From the NCBI GenBank assembly GCA_963825625.1, contig CAWGUF010000009.1:124001-188000 (forward strand): DNA of 64,000 nt. Reading direction: 5' to 3'. This DNA comes from CAMDPA01 sp963825625 (GTDB taxonomy: Bacteria; Pseudomonadota; Alphaproteobacteria; Rhizobiales; Hyphomicrobiaceae). Of this stretch, positions 46,876-56,015 are shown piece by piece; positions within the stretch are counted from its first letter, which is position 1, and each line of letters begins with the position of its first letter. The translations under genes were made by a program, and so were the position numbers. A model generated the notes under the pieces. That model was not told the origin of the DNA, made no database searches, and saw nothing but the letters and a program-made list of their open reading frames with translations.

Positions 46876-47077
46876 CTCTGGGTCCTCCATCGCTGCGCGG
46901 TCGCGCCTGTTCTGGTCAACGAAGCTCGCGCACGTTCACATTCGACGGAGCGGGCGATGCCAGTGGGCTAATTGTCTACTATATGGCAAGCTGGTCTGGA
47001 ACTCCTCACTACATGCAAGATGTGGCCGGGATGTGCCACGTGCCTTCAGTCAGCGACGAACCGAGGGAGAAAGCCCG

Positions 47078-47728
47078 ATGTTCTTGTTCAAGAAGTCCGT
47101 CGAGTTGCCGACGCCGGAGACGGCCTTGAAAGGCCGGGACGTGCCGATTCCGACGGCGCGGGATCACTTCGTCAATGGTCGGGCGCTGAAGGGGCCTTAT
47201 CCGGAGGGTCTGGAGACGGCGATGTTCGGGCTGGGCTGTTTCTGGGGTGCGGAGCGCAAATTCTGGCAGATGAGCGAAGGCATCTGGGTGACGGCGGTCG
47301 GCTACGCGGCGGGCGTGACGCCCAATCCGACCTATGAAGAGGTCTGCTCCGGGCGCACCGGGCATAATGAGGTCGTGCTGGTGGTTTTCGATCCGAAGAC
47401 GATCAGCTACGCGGCACTGCTGAAGACCTTCTGGGAGAGCCACGATCCGACGCAGGGCATGCGGCAGGGCAACGACGTTGGTACGCAGTACAGGTCAGGC
47501 ATCTACGTCTACTCGCCGGAGCAGCGTGCAGCGGCGGAGGCGTCGAAAGCGGCTTATCAGGCAGCGCTGTCGGCGAAGGGCTACGGCGTCATTACCACCG
47601 AGATCCTCGATGCGCCGGAATTCTACTTCGCGGAGGACTACCACCAGCAGTACCTGGCGAAAGTTCCGCACGGCTATTGCGGGCTGGGTGGCACCGGCGT
47701 GGCGTGTCCGGCGGGCGTGAAGGTCTGA
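47078..47728 (+). CDS. msrA: Peptide methionine-S-sulfoxide reductase MsrA
   Basis: 216 residues from ATG 47078, which follows GAGGGAG; the frame extends upstream without similarity. Catalytic Cys54 in GCFWG, then GYAAGVTPNPTYEEVCSGRTGHNE and the C-terminal CGLGGTGVACP carrying resolving cysteines. Reduces methionine-S-sulfoxide using thioredoxin. Followed by a strong hairpin terminator. Confidence 0.96.
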   Translation: MFLFKKSVELPTPETALKGRDVPIPTARDHFVNGRALKGPYPEGLETAMFGLGCFWGAERKFWQMSEGIWVTAVGYAAGVTPNPTYEEVCSGRTGHNEVVLVVFDPKTISYAALLKTFWESHDPTQGMRQGNDVGTQYRSGIYVYSPEQRAAAEASKAAYQAALSAKGYGVITTEILDAPEFYFAEDYHQQYLAKVPHGYCGLGGTGVACPAGVKV

Positions 47729-47777
47729 AGTCAGGAGCTGGGCACTGTCGTGGGCGTCGGCTGCAGTGTGTGAAACG

Positions 47778-47809
47778 CGAACGGGAGGCCTTGATGGGCC
47801 TCCCGTTCG
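47778..47809. terminator. Hairpin terminator between msrA and a secreted-protein gene
   Basis: A perfect 13-bp stem, 47778-47790 with 47797-47809, 6-nt loop TTGATG. It lies between convergent genes and can act in both directions; no long U-tract. Confidence 0.75.
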
Positions 47810-47855
47810 ATAGGGGCTCGTGCTGGCCGCCGAACGGCCGGGCAGAAGGGCCGGA

Positions 47856-48236
47856 TTACTCGGCGCAAAGCCTGTAGCTGCTGGCCGTCGACATCAGATT
47901 ATCGACGCGAACAGAAAATGTTCCCGTGTAATCAGGTGTGAAATTGAATTTGCAACGGGTTTTCTGGTCGGCGGTCGCTTCGCAGATGGATGCGCCGTAG
48001 CTGTCTTTTACCGAAAGCTCGAGCGCGGTGTCGGTTGATACCAGGCGAATTGCGGATTTATTGTCCCAGATCGACTCTTTGTAATTCGAATCGAATTCGG
48101 CCCAGTCCGCTGCAGGGACATTGCCCTTAAGGCATGTGATGCCCGGGTCGAGTGACTGTGCCCAGGCTGCGCTGGAGGCGAGGGTCATGGTGACTGCAAG
48201 GGCTGCGGCTGCTGTTTTCTTTGTTATGCGGCGCAT
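47856..48236 (-). CDS. Small exported protein with pre-peptidase-like beta domain (hypothetical)
   Basis: 126 residues from ATG 48236, with GGAG upstream; an ATG 12 codons earlier is less likely. A signal peptide (MRRITKKTAAAALAVTMTLA, cleavage AWA-QS) precedes a beta-rich domain (about 30-126) with CLKGNVPAADWAEF and DYTGTFSVRVDNLMSTASSY, and four cysteines likely forming disulfides. The pattern 'YTGTFSVRVDN' resembles PPC-type beta-sandwich domains. Function unknown. Confidence 0.65.
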   Translation of the reverse strand: MRRITKKTAAAALAVTMTLASSAAWAQSLDPGITCLKGNVPAADWAEFDSNYKESIWDNKSAIRLVSTDTALELSVKDSYGASICEATADQKTRCKFNFTPDYTGTFSVRVDNLMSTASSYRLCAE

Positions 48237-48535
48237 GGAATAGCTCCGTTTCCTGCGTGAAGATGACTGCAATATAGCGCTGCCGATTTAAATGCCGATC
48301 AAGATGCGCGTATCTATTTTCTTCAAAGATCAGACAAATTGTGACGGCTCCGGTAACCATTCATTAACTTGAATTCGAGGCTTCTTCGACTGACTGCATT
48401 TTATTTCGCAGAAAGCGCGTATCGCGAACAAATTTATATAAATCGTTGCGCCTTGATTTTCAGACTATTTAAACGGTCGGGCTAGTGTCGCAACATAATC
48501 AGTCGCGCAAAAGCGCAAAAGGAAGGAAGAGAGCG
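48237..48535. other. Intergenic AT-rich region
   Basis: About 300 bp between divergent genes; AT-rich, with the Shine-Dalgarno GGAAGGAAG at 48521-48529 for the next gene. No promoter pair was fixed with confidence. Confidence 0.45.
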
Positions 48536-49894
48536 ATGTCAATGGAAGCGCGCCGGTTCGCCAAGACGTGGGTCCGCAACGAACGCGGTAATGTGGGGAT
48601 CATGTTCGGTATGTTCGCCTTGCCGGCTTTCCTGCTGGCTGGCGGTGCCTACGACTTCGGTCACAGCTTCAATACGAAGCGGAAGGTGCAGGCCGCGGCC
48701 GACGCAGCCGTGCTGGCCGCCGCCAACATGCCGTATGGCACCGAGAATGCTGCGCGTGAGGCGCAGGCGACCAATATCTTCAATGCGAACACTGCCGGCA
48801 TGTCCGGCATCACTGCGGTACCGACCGCCAACGGCAACTCGATCTCGCTGGCGGTAACCGGCCAGGTGCCGACCGTGTTCCTGAAGCTCGCACATATCGA
48901 CAACATGGACTTTGGCGCCAACGCCAGTGCTGCAGTGAGCTATCAGTCAGGCTCAACGAGCACGACGACCGACAGCGATGGCGGCGCCGTCTGCCTTCTG
49001 GCCCTTGATCCGGGTGCAACCACCGGCTTCATCTCGCAGGGCACGCCGACGGTGAACTACGACGGGTGCTGGGCGCATACGAACTCGACGTCTGCCACGG
49101 CGATCGATGGCGGCGGCAGCGGATCGGCGACCGGTGCGGGCCACAGCGCGGTCGGCAGCGTCACGGAAAGCGCCAAGGACGTCTACTCGCCCGATCCGGT
49201 TGGCGGAAAGGCTGTCATCAACGATCCGTTCGCCACGGTCAGCGCCTACGCAGCTCCAACCTCGTCGTATCAGCCGACCTTCAATCCGCCATCCGTCTCC
49301 GGCGATTGCAAGGCCAGCAACCTGAACCTGAAGAAGGGCACCTTCACGCTCGATCCGGGCCGCTACTGCGGCGGCATCAAACTGCAGGCGCACGCGACTG
49401 TGACGCTGAACCCGGGCGAGTACATCATGGACAACGGCGCGCTGATCGTGCAGTCGGGCTCCAGCCTGACCGGCTCGGATGTGCTGTTCTACTTCTCAGG
49501 CGCCAACTCGACGATGACGGTGATCGGCGGCGGCACGATCAATCTGAAGGGCCGTACCTCCGGCTCGAGCGATCTGAAGGGCATGCTTTTCGTGGCCCAT
49601 CCGGATGCGGGACGTGGCATGACCACCAACATCCAGGGCGGCGGCAACTTTACGATGGAAGGCATGCTGTACATGCCGACGCAGAACATCATCGTGACCG
49701 GCAACGGCAACTCCAACTCTGCCTCCAACGTGTTCGCGATGGTTGCGAAGAGCTTCGAGTTCCGCGGCAACGGCGTGTTCCGCTACAAGCCCTGGAATGC
49801 AGCGAGCAACATGCCCGACATCCTGCCGCGCCGCACGGTGCCGGTGGTGACGACGACCAACACCCAGGTCGTCAGCAAGGTTCTGCTCAAGTAA
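48536..49894 (+). CDS. TadE/TadG-like pilus-assembly protein with long beta-rich extension
   Basis: 452 residues from ATG 48536 (GGAAGGAAG upstream); the frame opens at GTG 48485. An N-terminal TadG-type anchor reads NERGNVGIMFGMFALPAFLL, then KVQAAADAAVLAAANM, the conserved start of Tad/Flp pilus pseudopilin-like proteins. After ~140 residues comes a long Gly/Ser/Thr/Asn-rich region (beta-helix-like; GEYIMDNGALIVQSGSSLTG) ending in VVSKVLLK. Exported to the periplasm or outer surface. Other tad genes are not adjacent. Ended by a strong terminator. Confidence 0.75.
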   Translation: MSMEARRFAKTWVRNERGNVGIMFGMFALPAFLLAGGAYDFGHSFNTKRKVQAAADAAVLAAANMPYGTENAAREAQATNIFNANTAGMSGITAVPTANGNSISLAVTGQVPTVFLKLAHIDNMDFGANASAAVSYQSGSTSTTTDSDGGAVCLLALDPGATTGFISQGTPTVNYDGCWAHTNSTSATAIDGGGSGSATGAGHSAVGSVTESAKDVYSPDPVGGKAVINDPFATVSAYAAPTSSYQPTFNPPSVSGDCKASNLNLKKGTFTLDPGRYCGGIKLQAHATVTLNPGEYIMDNGALIVQSGSSLTGSDVLFYFSGANSTMTVIGGGTINLKGRTSGSSDLKGMLFVAHPDAGRGMTTNIQGGGNFTMEGMLYMPTQNIIVTGNGNSNSASNVFAMVAKSFEFRGNGVFRYKPWNAASNMPDILPRRTVPVVTTTNTQVVSKVLLK

Positions 49895-49935
49895 GGCAGA
49901 GACCGAACGACAACGAAAAAACGACTTGAAACTAG

Positions 49936-49969
49936 CCGGGATGAAGCAAGAGCTTCATCCCGGTTTTTT
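49936..49969 (+). terminator. Rho-independent terminator after the Tad-like gene
   Basis: A perfect 12-bp stem, 49936-49947 with 49952-49963, loop AAGA, then TTTTTT. Forty bp after the stop codon. The best intrinsic terminator in the window. Confidence 0.95.
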
Positions 49970-49978
49970 CTTTTGCGA

Positions 49979-50755
49979 TCACATGGTTTTCCGGCCAAGA
50001 GGCTGGAGAAACGAGGGCAGGTCGTCGGTCAGATGGTGAATGTGGTCGGGGGGCTCAGACCAGGTCTTGATCTCGGCCTGGCGCGGATCCGCCGGCACGT
50101 CGTGGTGCACGAGCACGGTGGTCATGCCGAGGGCGTGGGGCACCTGGAGGTTGACCGGCATATCCTCGAACATTGCCGCCTCGCGCGCATCGACGCCGTG
50201 GGCGCGGATCATGCGGTCGAAGGCGCTGATGTCCGGCTTGGGGACGTACTCGCACTGGGCGATGTCGCAGATGTCCTCGAACAGATCCAGAATGCCGACC
50301 TTCGTGGCGACACGCTCGGCATGGCGGCGGGAGCCATTGGTGAAGATCAGCCGCCGTCCGTCCAGGCGCTGTATGGCTGCGCGCAGCGTCGCGTTTGGCT
50401 GGACCGATGTCAGGTCGATGTCGTGCACGTACTCGAGGAACGGGCCGGGGTCGATCTTGTGGACCTCCATCAGGCCGGTCAGGGTGGTGCCGAACTTGCG
50501 ATAGTAGTTGAGGCGCAAGTGCTGGGCCTCGTCATAAGGCACGGCGAGCATGTCCGCGATGAACTCGCCCATTCGGTGCTCGATCAAATCGAACAGACGG
50601 CAATCAGACGGATAGAGCGTGTTATCGAGGTCGAAGATCCAGACCCCTGTGGTGTCGAAGCCGCGAGCGGCCGGCTCCGCTGGCGTGAAGGCCTCCATAG
50701 CACCGTCGTCCGAGGCCGGTTGATCGGGTTGAGGCTGGCGTTCGTCGCGCTGCAT
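49979..50755 (-). CDS. HAD-family pyrimidine 5'-nucleotidase
   Basis: 258 residues. HAD motif I FDLDNTLYP (about 41-49), motif II IFTNGS, then KPDISAF and the acidic motif IV AAMFEDMPVNL. Members hydrolyse UMP/CMP-type nucleoside monophosphates. Conserved next to argB in many Hyphomicrobiales. It ends just after the Tad-like gene's terminator. A transporter gene lies between it and argB. Confidence 0.85.
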   Translation of the reverse strand: MQRDERQPQPDQPASDDGAMEAFTPAEPAARGFDTTGVWIFDLDNTLYPSDCRLFDLIEHRMGEFIADMLAVPYDEAQHLRLNYYRKFGTTLTGLMEVHKIDPGPFLEYVHDIDLTSVQPNATLRAAIQRLDGRRLIFTNGSRRHAERVATKVGILDLFEDICDIAQCEYVPKPDISAFDRMIRAHGVDAREAAMFEDMPVNLQVPHALGMTTVLVHHDVPADPRQAEIKTWSEPPDHIHHLTDDLPSFLQPLGRKTM

Positions 50756-50836
50756 GTTGTCCCCGACTAGGTTCTACAGGTGCGGCAAATTAGGCCGGAA
50801 CGATGCGGAATCCAACCGGTCTCGCGGAACTGCGGC

Positions 50837-52168
50837 TTAGCCGCCGGCAAACAGCCGGTTGGCTGCCATCAGCAACAGGGTCGTAACGAGGCCATAGAGG
50901 GCTACGAAACGAAGGTTGGGTCCGAATGACAGCTCGTTCATGGGGACACGCCACATGGCGCCGGCAGTCGCGATGGACACTGCGGTCAGTCCGACCATGG
51001 AGGCGAGGGCCCAGCCCATGAGTGCGGCCTGGCTCATCAATACACCGGCAACGCCAGAGCTGAGAGGAGCGAGCACGACCAACAGAACCGTAATCGAGAC
51101 GAGTTGGTGGATACCGACCAGGGATGCAGCGGTGGTAATGCCGATGACGATGGCAATTGCGGCCTCGGGGGGCAATTGCATCGACGCAATGAGGGTGGTC
51201 AAGCCAGCATCGCTGAGGGCCTTTTCCATCACGCGGCCAAGCGCAAGCGAGACGATGACCAATACGACCTCGTCGGTGATGCGGCCGACACCCTGGTAGA
51301 CGCTGCCGACGGCGGAAAGCGGGGCGGCCGATCCCACTGCGAGAAGGGCAGCCAGGCAGAGCAGTGGGGTTACGACGACGACGGCCTGCAGAGACGTCAT
51401 GCTGGAGAAGGTGGTAACAAGAGTGATTATGAGCGCGCACACGGCGACCGGAGGCGCAATCGGCGCAAAGCCCTTCATCGCCTGCCAAAGCTCTCTCAGC
51501 CCAACTCCGCGCGCAAACATCAGATGCGCCATTACGAGGCCGATTACCGATAGCGCGAGGCCAGAGCCGATCACCTGCCATAGCGGCACGTCCGGCACGA
51601 ATTGATAGACAATGGCCATGGCGAGCCAGAATGGCGACCAGAGGGCGGCGAGGCAAAAGCCGCGGAGGCTGGTCTCGGCCGTGGTGCGTCGTTCCTTGTC
51701 GGTGGCGTCGGGGCCCTGGATGGGTGCCAGAATGGCGAGCGCGCCGACGACGAGAAGTGCGCCCATCACATGTGCGCCGACGAGAAAGGCGCCTGTGCGC
51801 TGGCCGGCATCGAAGCCGCGAAACAGGTCTCGAGCGGCTGCCGTTTCCGGTCTGCGGTCGGCGGTGGCGCGCAAGACGACGATGGTGCCGAAGAAGGCAG
51901 CGAAGATCAGGGTGCGGTCGAGCGCGGCGAGCACCAGGTGCCAGGCGTCGGCCCACGTCGCCAGCACGGCGGTCAAGCCGGCAAGGCCCGCCAGCAGCTT
52001 GTAGGTACGTGGCTGCAGGCGCGGCAGTGCCAGTGCCAGATATGCGGCCATGACGATGCCACCGGCCGGGGCAGGCACAGCGTCGGGCCACGCGATGCGC
52101 AGGATGGCCAAGGCCCAGGCCAGGATCAGCACGTGCTCAGCCCGTGCCAGTCTCACGATATGGCCCAT
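50837..52168 (-). CDS. Multi-pass inner-membrane transporter (family unassigned)
   Basis: 443 residues from ATG 52168 (MGHIVRLARAEHVL); the frame is open back to 52228, overlapping argB. About eleven hydrophobic helices are visible, for example LVGAHVMGALLVVGALAILA and VVVTPLLCLAALLAVGSAAP, with short charged loops and no ATP-binding or signature motif I recognise. Same strand as argB and the nucleotidase, so probably co-transcribed. Substrate unknown. Confidence 0.7.
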   Translation of the reverse strand: MGHIVRLARAEHVLILAWALAILRIAWPDAVPAPAGGIVMAAYLALALPRLQPRTYKLLAGLAGLTAVLATWADAWHLVLAALDRTLIFAAFFGTIVVLRATADRRPETAAARDLFRGFDAGQRTGAFLVGAHVMGALLVVGALAILAPIQGPDATDKERRTTAETSLRGFCLAALWSPFWLAMAIVYQFVPDVPLWQVIGSGLALSVIGLVMAHLMFARGVGLRELWQAMKGFAPIAPPVAVCALIITLVTTFSSMTSLQAVVVVTPLLCLAALLAVGSAAPLSAVGSVYQGVGRITDEVVLVIVSLALGRVMEKALSDAGLTTLIASMQLPPEAAIAIVIGITTAASLVGIHQLVSITVLLVVLAPLSSGVAGVLMSQAALMGWALASMVGLTAVSIATAGAMWRVPMNELSFGPNLRFVALYGLVTTLLLMAANRLFAGG

Positions 52169-52202
52169 GTGATGTTCCGCGGCCCGGTTCGCGCCTGTCG
52201 CC

Positions 52203-53129
52203 TCACGTCCGCGCCGTGGCGGGACCAACGAGGGTGCCGACGCCGTGCTGGGTGAACAGTTCGAGGAGCACGCAGTGGGGCACCCGGCCGTCGATAATGG
52301 CGACGCCCTCGACGCCGGCTTCCACGACCTCGATGCATCCTTCGATCTTGGGGATCATGCCGCCCGTGATGGTGCCATCGCGGATCATTCTGCGGGCGTC
52401 ATCGATGGTGAGGGCGTTGATCAGGTTCTTGTCCTTGTCGAGAACGCCGGCGACATCGGTGAGCAGAAGCAGGCGCTTGGCGCGCATTTTCGCTGCAAGT
52501 GCGCTGGCAAACGTGTCGGCGTTGATGTTGAGGGTCTGGCCATCGCGGCTCAGGCCAACGGGAGCGATCACGGGAATCAGATCTGATCTGGAAATGACCT
52601 CGACAATGTGCGGATTGACGACGTCGGGGTCACCGACATAGCCGAGGTCCACGGCCTTGAGGAGATTGGACTCCGGGTCGGGGAGATGGGTGATCTTCTT
52701 GGCGATCATCAAATTGGCATCCTTGCCGGAGATGCCGACTGCCTTGCCGCCCTGCCGGTTGATCGCGGAGACTATTTCCTTGTTGATGGCGCCGGATAGA
52801 ACCATCTCGACAACTTCGACCGTCGGCTTGTCGGTCACGCGCAGGCCGTTCACAAAATCAGATTTTATCTCGAGTTTTTTCAGCATGTTGCCGATTTGCG
52901 GGCCGCCGCCGTGCACGACGATCGGGTTCACGCCCGAGAGCTTCAAATAGACAATGTCTTGTGCGAAGGCGTCGGCAAGTGCCTCGTCGCCCATAGCATT
53001 GCCGCCAAATTTGATGACTACGGTCTGCTCGTCGTAGTCGATCAAATGCTGGACGGCCTCGGCCAGAATACGTGCCTGGAGATGGGCGGATATCGGTTCG
53101 GCGTCGTTGTTGGGCTTGGTCGGCTTCAT
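52203..53129 (-). CDS. argB: Acetylglutamate kinase
   Basis: 308 residues: IKFGGNAMGDE, VHGGGPQIGNML, LKLSGVNP and NLINALTIDDARRMI with TGGMIPKIEG, the full set of the amino-acid kinase family NAGK. It phosphorylates N-acetylglutamate in arginine synthesis and is normally feedback-inhibited by arginine (hexameric forms). The N-terminal extension (MKPTKPNNDAEPISAHLQAR) is common in arginine-sensitive types. Start ATG 53129. Confidence 0.96.
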   Translation of the reverse strand: MKPTKPNNDAEPISAHLQARILAEAVQHLIDYDEQTVVIKFGGNAMGDEALADAFAQDIVYLKLSGVNPIVVHGGGPQIGNMLKKLEIKSDFVNGLRVTDKPTVEVVEMVLSGAINKEIVSAINRQGGKAVGISGKDANLMIAKKITHLPDPESNLLKAVDLGYVGDPDVVNPHIVEVISRSDLIPVIAPVGLSRDGQTLNINADTFASALAAKMRAKRLLLLTDVAGVLDKDKNLINALTIDDARRMIRDGTITGGMIPKIEGCIEVVEAGVEGVAIIDGRVPHCVLLELFTQHGVGTLVGPATART

Positions 53130-53432
53130 GCTGGTGCTCGCTTCCAGGTCGGGTCCTGTCCCGTCAGTTCGGAGGGCTCATTGGCGGGGTTCGACTGCTG
53201 TTTACAGCGGGGAGACGGATCGCCACAACGCATTTTCCCGTCGCGGCGGAGGATCGGTCGAAAGGGATAATGCCTTAGGGGCGGGCGGGCTGCTTTTTTC
53301 ACACGGATCGGGTAGGATGTCAGCGTGTGCCGATTGTCATCGGGTGGGTGAGGCAAAGAGCGGCACGCGGGACGGCGGCTGGCCCAACGGGCAGTAGCGA
53401 CGGTTATCGCGATCAGACAGGGTAATGGCCGT
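53130..53432. other. Intergenic region between argB and the Clp-N protein
   Basis: About 300 bp separating divergent genes. No supported gene; likely promoters for both directions, not resolvable by eye. Confidence 0.4.
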
Positions 53433-55268
53433 ATGACGCAACCGTTCGCGGATGCGCTGACATGGATGCCCAAGAGCCGTGCGATGGGCACGACGCTGTC
53501 GTGTGCTTTCGATCTGGCGCGGGCGCGCGGGGCGGCAGCTGTCACGCTGGAGCACCTTCTGATCGCATTGACCGAGGATGGCGATGCGGCGGCGGTGCTC
53601 AAGGCGTGCGGTGTGGATGGCGCGCAACTGTCGCTTGCCGCCACGGAATATGTCGAGCGCACGCCGGTTGGGGATCAGCCGATGCCTGAAGCCGATCCGG
53701 CGATGATCCAGATTCTGCAATACGCTGTCGCGGCAGCGCGCCAGAGCCGTCGCAACGAGGTCAACGGCGCCATAGTGCTTGCGGCGATCGTGGGAGAAGG
53801 AAGCAGCGAAGCGGCCAGGCTGCTGACGAGCGTCGGTCTCACGTTCCAGGATACCGTCAAGGCTCTGCAGCAAGCGAACTCCCGCCGGGCAAATCCGGAA
53901 GGGGAGGGCGGTGCGGCAGGACAGGCTCCGGTACATGCTTCGGCACCTGCTCCGGTACAGGCACAGGCTCCGGTACATCCACAGGTACAGCCGCAGGCGC
54001 CGCCTCCTCCGCAGTCGATGTCCGGCGAAGAGGCCGGGGGGCAGCGGGCGAGGCAAACCGGCCAGCCACCGGGACCAAGTGGGGAGTTGCAGGCCCGTGA
54101 GCGAGTGGCGCCGTCAGCTGCAAGAGAGCCCGTGGTCGCAGCAGAGCCAGCTGCTACCGCGACCCAGTCGGCTGCGGTTTCGCGGCCGGGGGCCAACGAG
54201 GATCCAATCACAACTGCCCGGCGAAATATCGAAGCCAAGCGAAGCGGTCCTTCGGAGCGTCCTTATCCAACTTCGGAGCATCAACCGGTCCGTCAGAATC
54301 CCATGCCGGCGGCGGTCTCGGCGGAGCCGGCTGCAGCGGGCGCATCCAATCAACGGATAGACAGGGGACGGGCTGGCCCGCCTGCTGCGCATTCCGCTGG
54401 CGCCGGATCGGGACTGGGCGCCGGAAACGACTGGATGCCGCCGCCGCGACCTGCCGAACCGGCAGCACCCCGGCCGCCGCGCATGCCGCCGCCAGTGCCG
54501 ACAATGCCTGGGCCGCCGCCGCTGCCGTCCGCAGCCGGCGCGGAGCAGAGGATGGGTGGTCACGGCCAAGCAAACGGCGTCGCCGAGGCTCAGGCGTATG
54601 CACCTCCGTGGCCGGATCCGAACGTCAATGCGGGCAGGCCTGATGGCCCGACGGCAGCTGCGCAAGCTGGCCGCTACGATCCAGCGGCGGCGCCTCGGCC
54701 CGGTTCTGGAGGCGGGACGGCAGAGGCGCTCGACATCGCGCGATTGGCCGACACGCTGCCGCTGCGAATGCGGGATGGGGTTGCGCAGACGGTTGAGATC
54801 AGATTCTCAAGGGCGGTCGCAGCGGGACTGAGTGCGCCGGGAGCCGGCTATCGACTTGGAAACACACGCGAGGCGGCGTTGGGGCGCGGCGTAATCTTGC
54901 GGTTGAGATCTCCGGATCGTGCATTTGCAGTGGAGCCGTTGTCTCCGGAATGCGTCTGGCTCAGTCAGCGCCCTGAGCCGGAGGAGGACGATAGCGTGCG
55001 TTGGCGCTGGCTCGTCACGCCGCGGCGTCGTGGCTATGGAGAATTGCGTCTTGTGGTGTCGGCGCGGGTGATCGGCACCGACGGGCATGCGACGGACGCG
55101 GTCTTGCCGGAGCAGGGCGTAGAGATTTCGTTGACGCCAAACTGGCGAAACATCGGCCTGCGACTTGCGGGGTTGGCGGTCGCGGCGCTGATCGGCGCCG
55201 TGGCAGCGCTTGGCCTCGATGGCAGCCTGGTTTCCATGCTGGCCGTCATGGGCCGCTTGATCCAATAG
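53433..55268 (+). CDS. Membrane-anchored Clp-N domain protein without an AAA+ ATPase
   Basis: 611 residues. The N-terminal ~145 residues form the double-repeat Clp N domain (SCAFDLARARGAAAVTLEHL and ILQYAVAAARQSRRNEVNGA), normally the client- and adaptor-binding part of ClpA/ClpB. Instead of AAA+ modules there is a ~270-residue Pro/Ala/Gln/Gly-rich disordered linker (PVHASAPAPVQAQAPVHPQ, PPRMPPPVPTMPGPPPLP), a beta-rich domain (about 430-565), and a single C-terminal membrane helix (LAGLAVAALIGAVAALGLDG, about 577-596). No Walker motifs. Function unknown; possibly a membrane client-capture or docking protein. Divergent from argB, convergent with engB. Confidence 0.75.
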   Translation: MTQPFADALTWMPKSRAMGTTLSCAFDLARARGAAAVTLEHLLIALTEDGDAAAVLKACGVDGAQLSLAATEYVERTPVGDQPMPEADPAMIQILQYAVAAARQSRRNEVNGAIVLAAIVGEGSSEAARLLTSVGLTFQDTVKALQQANSRRANPEGEGGAAGQAPVHASAPAPVQAQAPVHPQVQPQAPPPPQSMSGEEAGGQRARQTGQPPGPSGELQARERVAPSAAREPVVAAEPAATATQSAAVSRPGANEDPITTARRNIEAKRSGPSERPYPTSEHQPVRQNPMPAAVSAEPAAAGASNQRIDRGRAGPPAAHSAGAGSGLGAGNDWMPPPRPAEPAAPRPPRMPPPVPTMPGPPPLPSAAGAEQRMGGHGQANGVAEAQAYAPPWPDPNVNAGRPDGPTAAAQAGRYDPAAAPRPGSGGGTAEALDIARLADTLPLRMRDGVAQTVEIRFSRAVAAGLSAPGAGYRLGNTREAALGRGVILRLRSPDRAFAVEPLSPECVWLSQRPEPEEDDSVRWRWLVTPRRRGYGELRLVVSARVIGTDGHATDAVLPEQGVEISLTPNWRNIGLRLAGLAVAALIGAVAALGLDGSLVSMLAVMGRLIQ

Positions 55269-55299
55269 GTACCGATGATGGCCTACCGAGGCTTTGCCG

Positions 55300-55997
55300 C
55301 TACTGCTCGAGCAGGCGCGCGATGTCGGCGCGGAGCGCGTCGATGCCCATACCGTCCTCCGCCGATGTCACATGCACAACGGGGTGGGCTGCCGCATGGC
55401 GGGCGGCAACGGCCTGCACCGCGGTGAACGTCGCCGCCAGGGCTTGGGGCTTCAGCTTGTCAGCCTTGGTCAGAACCAGCTGGTATGACGCGGCGGCATC
55501 GTCCAGAAGCGCCATCATGACCTCGTCCTCCTTCTTGATGCCATGGCGGGCGTCGATCAGGAGAAAGGTCCGCTTCAGGGACGTGCGCCCGCGCAAGTAG
55601 TCCCGGACCAGTGCGGTCCAGGCCTCGATCCTGGCGGGCGGGGCCTTGGCGTAGCCATAGCCGGGCATGTCGACGAGATACATGTCGATACCGGCGGGCC
55701 GGAAAAAATTGAGCTCTTGCGTGCGGCCGGGCGTGTTGGACGTGCGGGCCAGCCCGTGCTGGCGGACCAGCGCGTTGATGAGAGACGATTTGCCGACGTT
55801 GGAGCGGCCGGCAAACGCGATCTCGGGGCGGTCGGCGGGTGGAGGAACTCCAGCGAGGGAACGCCGAGCACAAAGTGCCACGTCCGCTCGAACGCCTGGC
55901 GGCCGGCCTCCAACTCGTCGGCGTCGAAGTCCGGCAACTCGAGTCCGGCGTCCGCGCGCGCGGCGCTGCGTATGTCGGCTCGTTTCTGCCGGGGCAC
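55300..55997 (-). CDS. engB: Ribosome biogenesis GTPase EngB/YihA (one missing base near 55842)
   Basis: About 232 residues when a base is restored at 55838-55846. The start MPRQKRADIRS and ELEAGRQAFERTWHFVLGVP are in one frame; PPADRPEIAFAGRSNVGKSS and the rest in another. G-motifs: GRSNVGKSSLI (G1), TPGRTQ (G2), VDMPGYGYA (G3), LTKADKL (G4), SAEDGMG (G5). EngB assists large-subunit ribosome assembly and is essential in most bacteria, so the break is read as an error. It lies 18 bp downstream of yidC, the conserved order. Confidence 0.9.
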
Positions 55998-56015
55998 GAT
56001 TGAATCCGTTGAAGG

